This document shows positions 8,265-15,898 of a DNA stretch of 64,000 nt, piece by piece; position 1 is the first letter of the stretch; each line of letters starts with the position of its first letter. Origin of the DNA: Aminipila terrae. GTDB taxonomy: Bacteria; Bacillota; Clostridia; Peptostreptococcales; Anaerovoracaceae. The DNA lies in contig NZ_CP047591.1 in the NCBI RefSeq assembly GCF_010120715.1, positions 3,100,001 through 3,164,000 on the forward strand, in the 5' to 3' direction. The position numbers and the translations under genes are program-made. The notes under the pieces were generated by a model. It made no database searches. It worked only from the letters and a program-made list of their open reading frames with translations, and was not told where the DNA came from.

Positions 8265-8406
8265 ATATGATTTATCAAGACAATATTCCACTTAGTGGAA
8301 CAACAAAGGTATTGGAACAATTAAAAAATATATAGAAAAATCAGTTCACATACATGATGAACTTGATTTGGGTTTATTCTCCTTAGTTGAAGAAAATTCC
8401 TTTTGA
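8261..8406 (+). pseudogene. Small frameshifted gene coupled to the membrane protein
   Basis: ATG at 8261 overlaps the preceding stop (ATGA), as in translationally coupled pairs. It reads MNMIYQDNIPLSGTTKVLEQ and stops at 8335. The +1 frame continues naturally as KKYIEKSVHIHDELDLGLFS and VEENSF with a stop at 8404-8406. It looks like a ~48-residue protein broken by an indel. Family unknown. Confidence 0.4.
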
Positions 8407-8488
8407 TAATATTAAATAAAATATTGATTTGATACAAAAATCTGTAATTATAACCTATGTATGAAAAGCCAATTCTGTGAAGAGTTAC

Positions 8489-8541
8489 GCGTAATGCTAA
8501 ACCATGGTAGGTTAGAAAATGTGCGTTGCGCATTATGCTTA
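8489..8541 (+). repeat. Cassette-boundary repeat, copy 6 (variant core with matching arm)
   Basis: Core GTTGCGCATTATGCTTA at 8525-8541 carries GCTTA instead of GTTTA. The 5' arm GCGTAATGC at 8489-8497 pairs with GCATTATGC (8530-8538) at eight of nine positions plus one G-T. The arm carries G where the core has the variant C, which looks compensatory. The 120-base stretch before it holds no gene. Confidence 0.7.
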
Positions 8542-8684
8542 ATTTATTATACATAAAACCCAGTAGGAAGTTGAAAACTTAATATTTGCTTATTAAAAAA
8601 ATTATATGAAAATTAAAAATCTGCCTATTTAACATAAGATTTTTAAGCAAATAAATATATTTGAAATAAATTGTGAGGTAAAAT

Positions 8685-8936
8685 ATGATTTGTCCGATTT
8701 GTGGAAAAGAAATGACTAAAGGCGGTATAGTTCTTAGAGGAAAGCGAATATTTGGGGAATTTACATGGTATCCACAAGATGCGTTCGATAAAAAAGGGCT
8801 AAAAGCTTGGGACAGAAGTAACGGAAAAGTCATAGTTGATGTGGATATGAGCTTAATGGGTGAAAAAAAGTTTGATAATGCCTATTTCTGTGAATCCTGC
8901 AGTAAAATCGTAGGTATATTTACTACTAATATATAA
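8685..8936 (+). CDS. DUF6487-like zinc-ribbon protein (83 aa)
   Basis: MICPICGKEMTKGGIV at the N-terminus and CESC near the C-terminus give two CxxC knuckles of a zinc ribbon, with a central WYPQDAF segment. This matches the DUF6487 (PF20097-type) small proteins of Firmicutes, whose role is unknown. The start follows TGTGAGGT. The end of the coding region contains GAATCCTGCAG, the inverted partner of the downstream repeat. Confidence 0.7.
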   Translation: MICPICGKEMTKGGIVLRGKRIFGEFTWYPQDAFDKKGLKAWDRSNGKVIVDVDMSLMGEKKFDNAYFCESCSKIVGIFTTNI

Positions 8937-8968
8937 TATAGAGATTATCTAAAAAATTTTTTATGACT

Positions 8969-8991
8969 CTGCAGGATTCCCATTATGTTTA
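8969..8991 (+). repeat. Cassette-boundary repeat, copy 7
   Basis: Core GATTCCCATTATGTTTA at 8975-8991. The preceding CTGCAGGATTC (8969-8979) is a perfect 11-bp inverted match to GAATCCTGCAG at 8892-8902, inside the end of the DUF6487-like gene. Here the putative 5' arm therefore overlaps the coding sequence. Confidence 0.75.
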
Positions 8992-9047
8992 AAAGTCATT
9001 ATAGATAAAATGAAAAACAAATTATTAATATTGGAGAAGATTAAATT

Positions 9048-9512
9048 ATGAAATATAATGTTATGTTTTCCCATGCTACGCATGATGACATTGAAGATTT
9101 AATAGAAATTCAAAATAAGGCATTTTATGATGATTACATCAAGTACGGAGAATGCCCTGGGTATGGGCGTACATATGAAAGTATGAAACTCTCTGTTGAA
9201 AATTGTGCTGTATACAAAATAATGGTTGATGAGATTATTGTAGGGGATATTATAGTGCGAGATAATCACGATGGTACATATTTTCTAGGAGGACTCTGTG
9301 TGATACCTGCATATGAAAATAACGGCATTGGACAGGCAGCAATGAGCTTTCTTGACAGGCAGTTTAAAGGCGCACATCATTGGTCACTGGAAACTCCAGC
9401 TGATAAACAACGGAATCATTATTTTTATAAAAAATGCGGATTTCATATTACAAAGGAATATAAGGTTAGTACGGTTAATATTGTATTATTCGAAAAGAGT
9501 GTAACCGTTTAA
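9048..9512 (+). CDS. GNAT family N-acetyltransferase
   Basis: A 154-residue GNAT fold. The acetyl-CoA binding motif A is LGGLCVIPAYENNGIGQAAM (residues ~83-102), with the R/Q-x-x-G-x-G/A loop in the form ENNGIGQA. Motif B is HYFYKKCGFHITKEY near the C-terminus. It should move an acetyl group from acetyl-CoA to an unknown amine. GATTAAATT before ATG is a weak ribosome site (GGAGAAG is 14 bases up). It is flanked by repeat copies 7 and 8, a one-gene cassette. Confidence 0.85.
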   Translation: MKYNVMFSHATHDDIEDLIEIQNKAFYDDYIKYGECPGYGRTYESMKLSVENCAVYKIMVDEIIVGDIIVRDNHDGTYFLGGLCVIPAYENNGIGQAAMSFLDRQFKGAHHWSLETPADKQRNHYFYKKCGFHITKEYKVSTVNIVLFEKSVTV

Positions 9513-9528
9513 AATTATGAGCAAATAC

Positions 9529-9580
9529 TAAAGGCATAATCAGCAGTTTAAAGGGATTTCTGAACTTCCCATTATGTTTA
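9529..9580 (+). repeat. Cassette-boundary repeat, copy 8 (closest to consensus)
   Basis: Core AACTTCCCATTATGTTTA at 9563-9580. The arm at 9529-9549 (TAAAGGCATAATCAGCAGTTT) pairs with it: TAAA with TTTA, ATAAT with ATTAT, and AGTT with AACT. GG(C) bulges out and a 13-base loop closes the fold. This is the best example of an attC-like folded site here. Confidence 0.8.
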
Positions 9581-9634
9581 ATTGGATATCTAACAAAGAC
9601 AATCACTATATTTCTAGATGGAGGACTCTTTCAA

Positions 9635-10516
9635 ATGTACGAGTTAATTCAAGTTGGCAAAAACAGTTATTATGTTCAAAGCCCTGCAAAGATCGGTATT
9701 GTTAAACTCAACGAAACAGATGTATGTCTGATTGACAGTGGAAGTGACAAGGATGCAGGACGAAAGGTCAGGTAGACACTAGAAGCTAACAACTGGCGAC
9801 TTATTGCAATATATAATACGCATTCCAATGCTGATCATATCGGTGGCAATAAATATTTGCAAAATCAAACTGGATGCAAAATTTATGCTCCGGGTATTGA
9901 TTGTGACTTTACAAATCATCCGTTGCTGGAACCGTCTTTTTTGTACGGTGGATTTCCGCCAAAGGACTTGCGGCACAAGTTCCTGATGGCTCAGGAAAGC
10001 AATGCGGAATATCTTACGGAGAATGTGCTTCCAGAGGGTATAAGTGTTCTACATCTTCCTGGCCATTTTTTTGATATGGTGGGCTTCAGGGATGCGGATA
10101 ATGTCGTTTATCTGGCAGACTGTTTGTCAAGTGAAGAAACGCTGCAAAAATACCAAATAGGATTTATTTACGATATTGCAGCATATCTTGAGACACTACA
10201 AATGGTAAAAACATTAAACGCAGCGATTTTCGTTCCTGCCCATGCAGAAGCAACAGAGAATATTGCTCCACTCGCTCAAATTAACATTGATAAAGTTCAT
10301 GATATAGCGAATAAGATACTGGAAATATGCCAAGAACCGATTCAGTTTGAAAAGGTCTTACAGATACTTTTTAACGAATATAATCTTACAATGAATTTCG
10401 AACAATATGTATTAGTTGGCAGCACCGTGCGTTCTTATCTTTCATGGTTAAGAGATACCGAACGAATAGAAGTGCTTTTTAAAGCTGGACAATTACTTTG
10501 GAAAACCATTCAATAG
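9635..10516 (+). pseudogene. Metallo-beta-lactamase fold hydrolase with an in-frame TAG
   Basis: The frame from ATG 9635 reads MYELIQVGKNSYYVQSPAKI and VCLIDSGSD, then hits TAG at 9773-9775 (codon 47). The same frame continues as TLEANNWRLIAIYNTHSNAD, HIGGN, HLPGHF and VPAHAEA to 10516. These are the metal-site motifs of an MBL-fold hydrolase of about 293 residues (the HxHxDH motif appears as HSNADH, typical of this subgroup as far as I recall). TAG for CAG (Gln) is a likely single substitution. The gene may be dead, or this may be a base error. The next gene follows without a repeat. Confidence 0.75.
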
Positions 10517-10582
10517 GCCTGACTATTTATAAGATGCAAATAATTAAACAAAAATAATAATATTGAGAGGACTATATTAAAG

Positions 10583-11068
10583 ATGAATATGGAAGATACT
10601 TATGCACTATTAGATTCATATCATATTGTCTATGAGCCGTATGAACATGATGCAGCATATACCATTGAAGATTTAGATGAAATGAATATTCCACATAAAG
10701 AATGGATTGTCAAGAATCTGTTTTTGCGGGACGATAAAAAAAGAAATTACTATCTTGTTACCATCCCAGGTTATAAAACAATCGACCTAAAAAAGCTCAG
10801 TGAAAAAATCCCAAGCCGTAAACTGAGTTTTGCCAATGAAGATTCCCTTTTTGAACTGTTGGCATTGAAAAAGGGACATGTAACACCTTTTGGGATATTA
10901 AATAATACACAGAAAAATGTCATTGTAGTATTCGATAAGGTCTTACAAGGACAGAAGATTGGTATTCATCCCATGGAAAATACTGCAACTGTATTTCTTG
11001 ATTTTGAAAATGTTGTAAAGCTGATTGAGGAGTACGGAAATCCTGTTGTTATGTGCGATATTGATTAG
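10583..11068 (+). CDS. ProX/YbaK-type aminoacyl-tRNA deacylase (prolyl-tRNA editing domain)
   Basis: 161 residues with the YbaK/ProRS-INS fold: an early YEPYEHDAAYTIEDL, the conserved lysine in VKNLFLRD, then LKKLSEKIPSRKLSFA, VTPFGILNN and HPMENTATV. Proteins of the ProX/PrdX branch remove mischarged Ala from tRNA-Pro in trans. GAGAGGA lies about 12 bases before ATG. It shares one repeat interval with the broken MBL gene, so both may have been one cassette. Substrate not provable from sequence alone. Confidence 0.8.
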   Translation: MNMEDTYALLDSYHIVYEPYEHDAAYTIEDLDEMNIPHKEWIVKNLFLRDDKKRNYYLVTIPGYKTIDLKKLSEKIPSRKLSFANEDSLFELLALKKGHVTPFGILNNTQKNVIVVFDKVLQGQKIGIHPMENTATVFLDFENVVKLIEEYGNPVVMCDID

Positions 11069-11073
11069 CATTG

Positions 11074-11141
11074 ATAAACTGTGCAGGCCAGCAATTATCC
11101 ATGTTTGAACCTAAGACGATTTAAACTTCGCATTATGTTTA
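11074..11141 (+). repeat. Cassette-boundary repeat, copy 9
   Basis: Core AAACTTCGCATTATGTTTA at 11123-11141. The arm TAAACTGTGCAG (11074-11085), six bases after the stop, aligns with the complement of the core ends (TAAAC and TGC). It begins right behind the ProX-type gene. Confidence 0.75.
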
Positions 11142-11207
11142 TGTTGGGTAAGCTAGAAATGGAATACTGAGAAGTTAGTAAGGAAGATAAATTTGGGGAG
11201 AATGGAC

Positions 11208-11732
11208 ATGCAGTTTGAAACAAAGAGACTTATTCTCAGAGAATATACAATGGATGATTTTGATGAGCTATATGAAATCTTATCTGACGAGGTAACTATG
11301 GAGCACTATCCAAAGCCTTTTGATAAGGAGAAAGTAAGAGATTGGATTAAATGGAATATTGAAAATTATGAGATATTTGGATTTGGTCTTTGGGCAGTTG
11401 TGCTTAAAGAGACTGGCGAGATGATTGGTGATTGTGGTATCACAATGCAGATGATAGGAAGTAAAATCAAGCCTGAAATCGGATACCACATCCATAAGAA
11501 ATACTGGAATATGGGATTGGGTAGTGAGGCAGCAGGAAAGTGTAGAGACTATATTTTTGAGAATACGCCTTTCAATATTATATATTCGTGTATGAAGTAT
11601 TCCAATGTTGCTTCCTACTCTGTAGCAATTAAAAATGGAATGCAGAAGGTTGATGAATTTGAAGATGATATAAATACAATTACCAGGGTATATGCTATTT
11701 CTCGCAATGAGTGGCTGCAGTTAACAAAATAG
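11208..11732 (+). CDS. GNAT acetyltransferase, RimJ/RimL type
   Basis: Begins MQFETKRLILREYTMDDF, the hallmark of RimJ/RimL-like acetyltransferases. It has GDCGITMQM, then EIGYHIHKKYWNMGLGSEAA (acetyl-CoA loop WNMGLGSEA) and SYSVAIKNGM. ATG 11208 was chosen because GGGGAG lies seven bases upstream; TTG 11193 and ATG 11202 overlap or crowd it. Probably modifies a protein N-terminus or small molecule. One-gene cassette behind repeat copy 9. Confidence 0.85.
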   Translation: MQFETKRLILREYTMDDFDELYEILSDEVTMEHYPKPFDKEKVRDWIKWNIENYEIFGFGLWAVVLKETGEMIGDCGITMQMIGSKIKPEIGYHIHKKYWNMGLGSEAAGKCRDYIFENTPFNIIYSCMKYSNVASYSVAIKNGMQKVDEFEDDINTITRVYAISRNEWLQLTK

Positions 11733-11836
11733 TTCACAGGCTGACGATATTTCATAAAAATGAATGGCAAATGCAAATCTATTGTGTAATAAACTAATAG
11801 TATATTATACAGTTTCACATAATAATTGGGGGAATC

Positions 11837-12418
11837 ATGGAAAGATTAATAAATTTTAAGTTGTCGACAGCTTTCAGTTTTCTATATGGGATATTAATTA
11901 TTCTATTTTCATTTAATCGATGCACTGGTCTGGTAATTACGATATTATCAATTTGTTTATTTCCATATTTATTAGTTAATTTTAAGTATTTAATGAGTGA
12001 TAAATACGAAATGCATATTACAAATTTATTGATAATAATTTTGATTATAGCTCAGTTAGCCGATAATTTTATTTCTATAATTCAACTTTTTATTCCCAGC
12101 TTAATTACATATACAATGGCGACGATAAAATCCCTATTGGTTATAATAAAGGGTGCTATGTTTTTCTTAATTAGCTTTCAGTTGATTAAGAAAAATTTAA
12201 ATATAAAGTTAAAGCTACTTAAGATAAATTTCATCCTGCTTGGTATTTTTTATATAATATTAGGGAGTATTACTCAATTGTCTGTACTTTCATTTTTAGT
12301 GCAACGAGGAATAACTACAAATATTCTATTCATAGTATATATCTTTTCATATTTATTATATATCGTACTATTATTTTTATTTGGTATTCTCTTTAGAAAT
12401 AGTAGCCTTTTGGAGTAA
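11837..12418 (+). CDS. Integral membrane protein, 5-6 TM (193 aa)
   Basis: Very hydrophobic, with segments near 12-27, 32-50, 60-85, 92-117, 127-150 and 160-186. No charged catalytic motif, signal peptide or known domain was recognised. GGGGGAATC precedes ATG. The 104-base upstream gap shows no clear repeat. Codon use is very AT-rich, in line with the array. Confidence 0.55.
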   Translation: MERLINFKLSTAFSFLYGILIILFSFNRCTGLVITILSICLFPYLLVNFKYLMSDKYEMHITNLLIIILIIAQLADNFISIIQLFIPSLITYTMATIKSLLVIIKGAMFFLISFQLIKKNLNIKLKLLKINFILLGIFYIILGSITQLSVLSFLVQRGITTNILFIVYIFSYLLYIVLLFLFGILFRNSSLLE

Positions 12419-12458
12419 AATGGAAAATGATAAAATAGATAATAAATGATTATTCTCT

Positions 12459-12500
12459 TGGGGCTAACCCAATGGAAGTCCTGAAATTCGTTATGGGCAC
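12459..12500 (+). repeat. Divergent attC-like site
   Basis: GGGGCTAACCCAATGGAAGT and GAAATTCGTTATGGGC form an imperfect inverted pair: TAAC with GTTA, and AATGGAA with a TTC half. The 3' half resembles the array core only loosely (ATTCGTTATG against CTTCGCATTATG). It lies in the gap between the membrane protein and the TIGR04076 gene, where a cassette boundary is expected. Confidence 0.35.
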
Positions 12501-12556
12501 AATCAGATTATTTATATAATAAAACAGAATGATAAGTTTGAATTTGGAGGTTAATC

Positions 12557-12904
12557 ATGAAAAAATGGTATAATGAGGAGTACGAATGGGAAATCGAGGT
12601 AACAGGGTTTCTTCGTGGCGATCATACAGAACACTATTGTAGAAACGGTGAAGAAATAGGAGATAAGTATACCTGCACCTATGGCTGTCCTGTAAATAAA
12701 GATGGACAGGGTATTTGCTCCAAAGTAATGCTGATTATGTTTCCAATCATGGAGGCGGTCAGAAGTGGTGGAGATTTAGAGAACATCGGCGGAAATGACA
12801 AATATAGCAAGGATATTGTATGTCCAGATGGCTGTGTTATGTTTAGGATGACGGCAAGAAAACTTGGAAATGAGAATTTTTATAAGGGCAAGTTTTATAA
12901 GTAA
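12557..12904 (+). CDS. TIGR04076 family protein
   Basis: 115 residues with the conserved pattern of TIGR04076: MKKWYNEEYEWEIEVTGFLR, GEEIGDKYTCTYGCPV, GQGICSKVM, VRSGGDLENIGG, and CPDGCVMFRMTARK. Six cysteines (CTYGC, C, CPDGC) suggest a metal or redox site; the biochemical role is not known. GGAGG sits eight bases before ATG. Its stop is followed at once by the 5' arm of repeat copy 10. Confidence 0.85.
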   Translation: MKKWYNEEYEWEIEVTGFLRGDHTEHYCRNGEEIGDKYTCTYGCPVNKDGQGICSKVMLIMFPIMEAVRSGGDLENIGGNDKYSKDIVCPDGCVMFRMTARKLGNENFYKGKFYK

Positions 12905-12946
12905 ACTGGGGCCTTCTCACCTAACTCAAACTTCGCAGTTTGTTTA
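12903..12946 (+). repeat. Cassette-boundary repeat, copy 10 (last clear copy)
   Basis: Core AAACTTCGCAGTTTGTTTA at 12928-12946 replaces CATTATG by CAGTTTG. The upstream AAACTG (12903-12908) is the exact complement of CAGTTT, so the variant core keeps its pairing. No clear copy exists downstream, so this marks the visible end of the array. Confidence 0.7.
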
Positions 12947-12994
12947 TGTAAGACATTCAGATTATTTATATATAAGGGCAGGGTGATAGAAACT

Positions 12995-13216
12995 ATGGAC
13001 GAAAAAGACAAGGAAAGTACAAATATAAAGGTTGATGATAAAGACAACCAAAGTCCTGAAAAGAACAAAGAAGACAATTTGGCAATAGGAATGTGTCTTG
13101 GAATTTGCATTGGGTCGGGTGTAGGCCAGCTGCTGTTTAATAATATTAGTCTTGGCATATCCATTGGTATGTGTCTTGGACTGGTAATTGGTTCAAGCAT
13201 AAAAAAGAAAAAGTAA
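12995..13216 (+). CDS. Small glycine-zipper protein (73 aa)
   Basis: A charged N-terminal half (MDEKDKESTNIK, many Lys/Asp) is followed by two glycine-spaced hydrophobic helices (AIGMCLGICIGSGVGQLLF and SLGISIGMCLGLVIGSS) and KKKK. Such GxxxG zippers insert in membranes or self-associate. ATG 12995 was preferred to GTG 12983 because the purine-rich AGGGTGATAG lies just before it. Function unknown. Confidence 0.6.
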   Translation: MDEKDKESTNIKVDDKDNQSPEKNKEDNLAIGMCLGICIGSGVGQLLFNNISLGISIGMCLGLVIGSSIKKKK

Positions 13217-13299
13217 TTGTATTTGGAAATCAGAATGTGAGTATACTTGCCATAAAAATAGACTTATTGCATAGGAAAATAATGAGAGGAGAAATTGAT

Positions 13300-13923
13300 A
13301 TGCCTTCAGAATATGAATTACGACTTGAAACGGTAAAAGATTACAAAGAGGTTGAAAACCTTACGAGAGAAGCATTCTGGAACAAATACCGTCCGGGATG
13401 TACGGAGCATTATGTCTTGCACCGTTATCGTATGTTGCCTGAATTCGTAAAGGAACTGGATTACGTAATCGAGGAAGAGGGTAAAATCGTAGCCCATATT
13501 ATGTACAGTCGGGCTGAGATTGAGGAGGATAATGGGCAGATCATCCCAATTTTGATTTTTGGACCAGTTAGTGTTCTACCTGAAATGCAGGGCAAGGGCT
13601 ACGGGGGAATCATCATCCGTCACACCTTGAATAAAGCAGCGGAGCTTGGCTATGGTGCAGTGGCTATTACAGGAAATCCTGACTATTACCACCGTTTCGG
13701 TTTTGTCAGCGGAAGTTCAGTGGGTATCTATTACTCTGATATGCCACGAGAGGAAGAAGCCCCATTCTTTATGGTAAAAACACTTAAAAATGGTTTCCTT
13801 GATGGTATCACAGGCACCTATCACGATCCTAAAGGTTATAAAACCAGCGAAGATGAAGTTGAAGCCTTTGACGCATCTTTCTCACCCAAGGAAAAAAAGA
13901 AGCTGCCGGGACAGCTTGCATGA
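13300..13923 (+). CDS. GNAT acetyltransferase, YhbS-like
   Basis: Starts MPSEYELRLETVKDYKEVEN behind GAGAGGA. The upstream extension to 13171 is non-coding in character and overlaps the previous gene. LIFGPVSVLPEMQGKGYGGI (QGKGYG acetyl-CoA loop) and AVAITGNPDYYHRFGF are hallmarks of the YhbS (COG3153) branch, with the C-terminal extension usual for it. 207 residues. Substrate unknown. Confidence 0.85.
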   Translation: MPSEYELRLETVKDYKEVENLTREAFWNKYRPGCTEHYVLHRYRMLPEFVKELDYVIEEEGKIVAHIMYSRAEIEEDNGQIIPILIFGPVSVLPEMQGKGYGGIIIRHTLNKAAELGYGAVAITGNPDYYHRFGFVSGSSVGIYYSDMPREEEAPFFMVKTLKNGFLDGITGTYHDPKGYKTSEDEVEAFDASFSPKEKKKLPGQLA

Positions 13924-14058
13924 ATAATCAATGAAGGAATTTCAGAAGTTGCCAAAAAACAAATTACAAGTACTATTAAATATGACAGACTGTTGTCTTA
14001 TTAAGATAGCTATAATAAGTTATAATTAATTGTAATTTGCGAAAGAGAGGTCAATACG

Positions 14059-14724
14059 ATGTCATTTGATTATAAAAAGGAATACAAAGAATTTTATATG
14101 CCTTCAAAAAAACCTACTATTGTTACAATTCCAAAGATGAATTTTATTGCAGTACGTGGAAAAGGAAATCCAAACGATGAGAATGGTGAATACAGACAAG
14201 CCATAGGGTTGCTGTACGGAATTGCTTTCACCATCAAGATGAGCTATAAAGGTAATCATAAAATAGAGGGATATTTTGAATACGTTGTTCCTCCATTAGA
14301 AGGCTTTTGGTGGCAAGACGGTGTACAAGGTGTTGATTATACAAGAAAAGACACCTTTAATTGGATTTCTGTTATTAGACTGCCTGACTTTGTTTCAAAA
14401 GAAGATTTTGAATGGGCCATCAAGGAAGCTGAAAATAAGAAGAAAACGAATTTTTCAAAAGTTGAATTTTTTACGTACGACGAAGGCCTTTGTGTTCAAT
14501 GTATGCACATTGGTTCTTATGACCATGAGCCTGCTACTATCCAGGCGATGAATGAGTACGCTCTGGAAAATGACTATGAAATTGATATTTCACAAAAAAG
14601 ACTGCATCATGAAATATACTTAAGTGACCCAAGAAAATTCGATATAAATAAATTAAGAACAGTTTTGAGACATCCGATAAAAAAGAAAAATGATTGTTTA
14701 TCTGAGAAAGGAAAACCAATATGA
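14059..14724 (+). CDS. GyrI-like small-molecule-binding protein
   Basis: 221 residues matching the COG4832 GyrI-like group: VTIPKMNFIAVRGKGNPND, LYGIAFTIKM, VVPPLEGFWW, then the second half (EFFTYDEGLCVQCMHIGSYD) and HHEIYLSDPRK. These stand-alone SOUL/GyrI-like proteins bind hydrophobic cations or drugs. GAAAGAGAGG precedes ATG by eight bases. The stop overlaps the next ATG (ATGA), implying co-translation with the small membrane protein. Confidence 0.85.
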   Translation: MSFDYKKEYKEFYMPSKKPTIVTIPKMNFIAVRGKGNPNDENGEYRQAIGLLYGIAFTIKMSYKGNHKIEGYFEYVVPPLEGFWWQDGVQGVDYTRKDTFNWISVIRLPDFVSKEDFEWAIKEAENKKKTNFSKVEFFTYDEGLCVQCMHIGSYDHEPATIQAMNEYALENDYEIDISQKRLHHEIYLSDPRKFDINKLRTVLRHPIKKKNDCLSEKGKPI

Positions 14725-14957
14725 ATAAACGAGGCGCAGGCGTAATATTTTGCTTAATAGCAGCAATTTTGTTTTCAACCCGTTATATAGCAGCAGCAAT
14801 ATTTATGGCAGGTGGTTCGTCATGGAATAGTGATTTGTTTTCCGCTGGACTAAGCTATGTTGGAACAACTCTGACGACTCTTAGTGTCATTAGTGCAATT
14901 ATCGGAATTGGATACCTCGTATGTGCAGAAGTATTTGAAATTTACAAGTTTAAATGA
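14721..14957 (+). CDS. Small two-TM membrane protein (78 aa)
   Basis: Hydrophobic segments at about 6-30 and 43-70 with a GGSSWNSDLF loop between. ATG overlaps the stop of the GyrI-like gene by four bases and GAGAAAGGA lies just upstream. No family recognised; it is translationally linked to its neighbour and may localise it. Confidence 0.55.
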   Translation: MNKRGAGVIFCLIAAILFSTRYIAAAIFMAGGSSWNSDLFSAGLSYVGTTLTTLSVISAIIGIGYLVCAEVFEIYKFK

Positions 14958-14976
14958 GGGTATAAGGAGTAAGCGT

Positions 14977-15801
14977 ATTAATAAAAGAAAGATATGGATT
15001 TTATTATCTATAATTATTTTGGTTATGGTGATTATGAAATTTGGTTTAAATGAGAGCTTAACAGTCAGTTATTATAAGGTTGAAAGCAATAAAATACAGA
15101 ATACTATCCGTATTGCCTTCATTACAGATTTACATAGTTGTTATTATGGAGAAGGCCAGGAAGATTTATTAAATTGTATATACGAACAGAATCCCGATGT
15201 TGTTCTGCTTGGCGGCGATATTGTAGATGACCGGCTACCTTCTAAAAATGCGGCCATTACACTTAAAGCGTTGGCAGAGAAATATATTTGTTACTATGTT
15301 TCTGGAAATCATGAGTATAGAAGCGGAAAGATTGATGAGATAAAGAAAATGATTTCAGGATACGGCGTTGTGATTCTGGAGGGGCAAAGGGATACTGTTA
15401 ATATAAAACAACAATTGATTAACATATGTGGTGTTGACGATGCGGATGTTGGAAAAAGCAGCTTTTTTCAGCAAATTGTAAACACTGAAAAGCAAGCGGA
15501 CTCAGCCTTGTTTACAATATTCATGGCACATCGTCCGGAATATATAAAGACTTATTTGCAATATGATTTTGATTTGATATTAGCTGGCCATGCCCATGGT
15601 GGACAATGGAGAATACCCGGAGTTGTAAATGGTCTGCTTGCACCCAACCAAGGTTTCTTCCCTAAATATGCAGGAGGAGAATATGAATTTGGTGATAAAA
15701 CCTTTATTGTTAGCCGTGGACTTGCCAGGGAATCAACCCGTATTCCAAGATTTTTTAATCCACCAGAAGTTGTAATTGTTGATATTTCTTCAATAAACTA
15801 A
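14977..15801 (+). CDS. Membrane-anchored metallophosphoesterase (YkuE/YaeI-like)
   Basis: An N-terminal anchor (residues ~8-25) precedes the calcineurin-like motif set: ITDLHSCYYG (D-x-H), LLGGDIVDDR (GD), VSGNHEYRSG (GNHE), MAHRPEY and AGHAHGGQWR (GHxH). It should cleave a phosphoester, in YkuE-like cases outside the membrane. The start is uncertain: AAGGAG at 14964-14969 is followed seven bases later by ATT (14977), a rare start codon. An in-frame GTG at 14884 would overlap the previous gene by 74 bases. Confidence 0.8.
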   Translation: MNKRKIWILLSIIILVMVIMKFGLNESLTVSYYKVESNKIQNTIRIAFITDLHSCYYGEGQEDLLNCIYEQNPDVVLLGGDIVDDRLPSKNAAITLKALAEKYICYYVSGNHEYRSGKIDEIKKMISGYGVVILEGQRDTVNIKQQLINICGVDDADVGKSSFFQQIVNTEKQADSALFTIFMAHRPEYIKTYLQYDFDLILAGHAHGGQWRIPGVVNGLLAPNQGFFPKYAGGEYEFGDKTFIVSRGLARESTRIPRFFNPPEVVIVDISSIN

Positions 15802-15898
15802 TATAGAATGGGCTAATTTAGTTAGTGAATTAAATGCAAAGGTCATATTTAGGAATATCAGTGAGTTTAAAATCATTTTTTAACCGGAGATAATTTAA

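Noticed and set aside
9773..9775. UAG read as pyrrolysine in the MBL gene
   Set aside because: No pyl genes or PYLIS context seen, and MBL hydrolases do not carry pyrrolysine; a CAG to TAG change is simpler.
1198..12946. CRISPR array
   Set aside because: Repeats are about 0.4-3.7 kb apart with genes between, not 30-40 bases; no cas genes.
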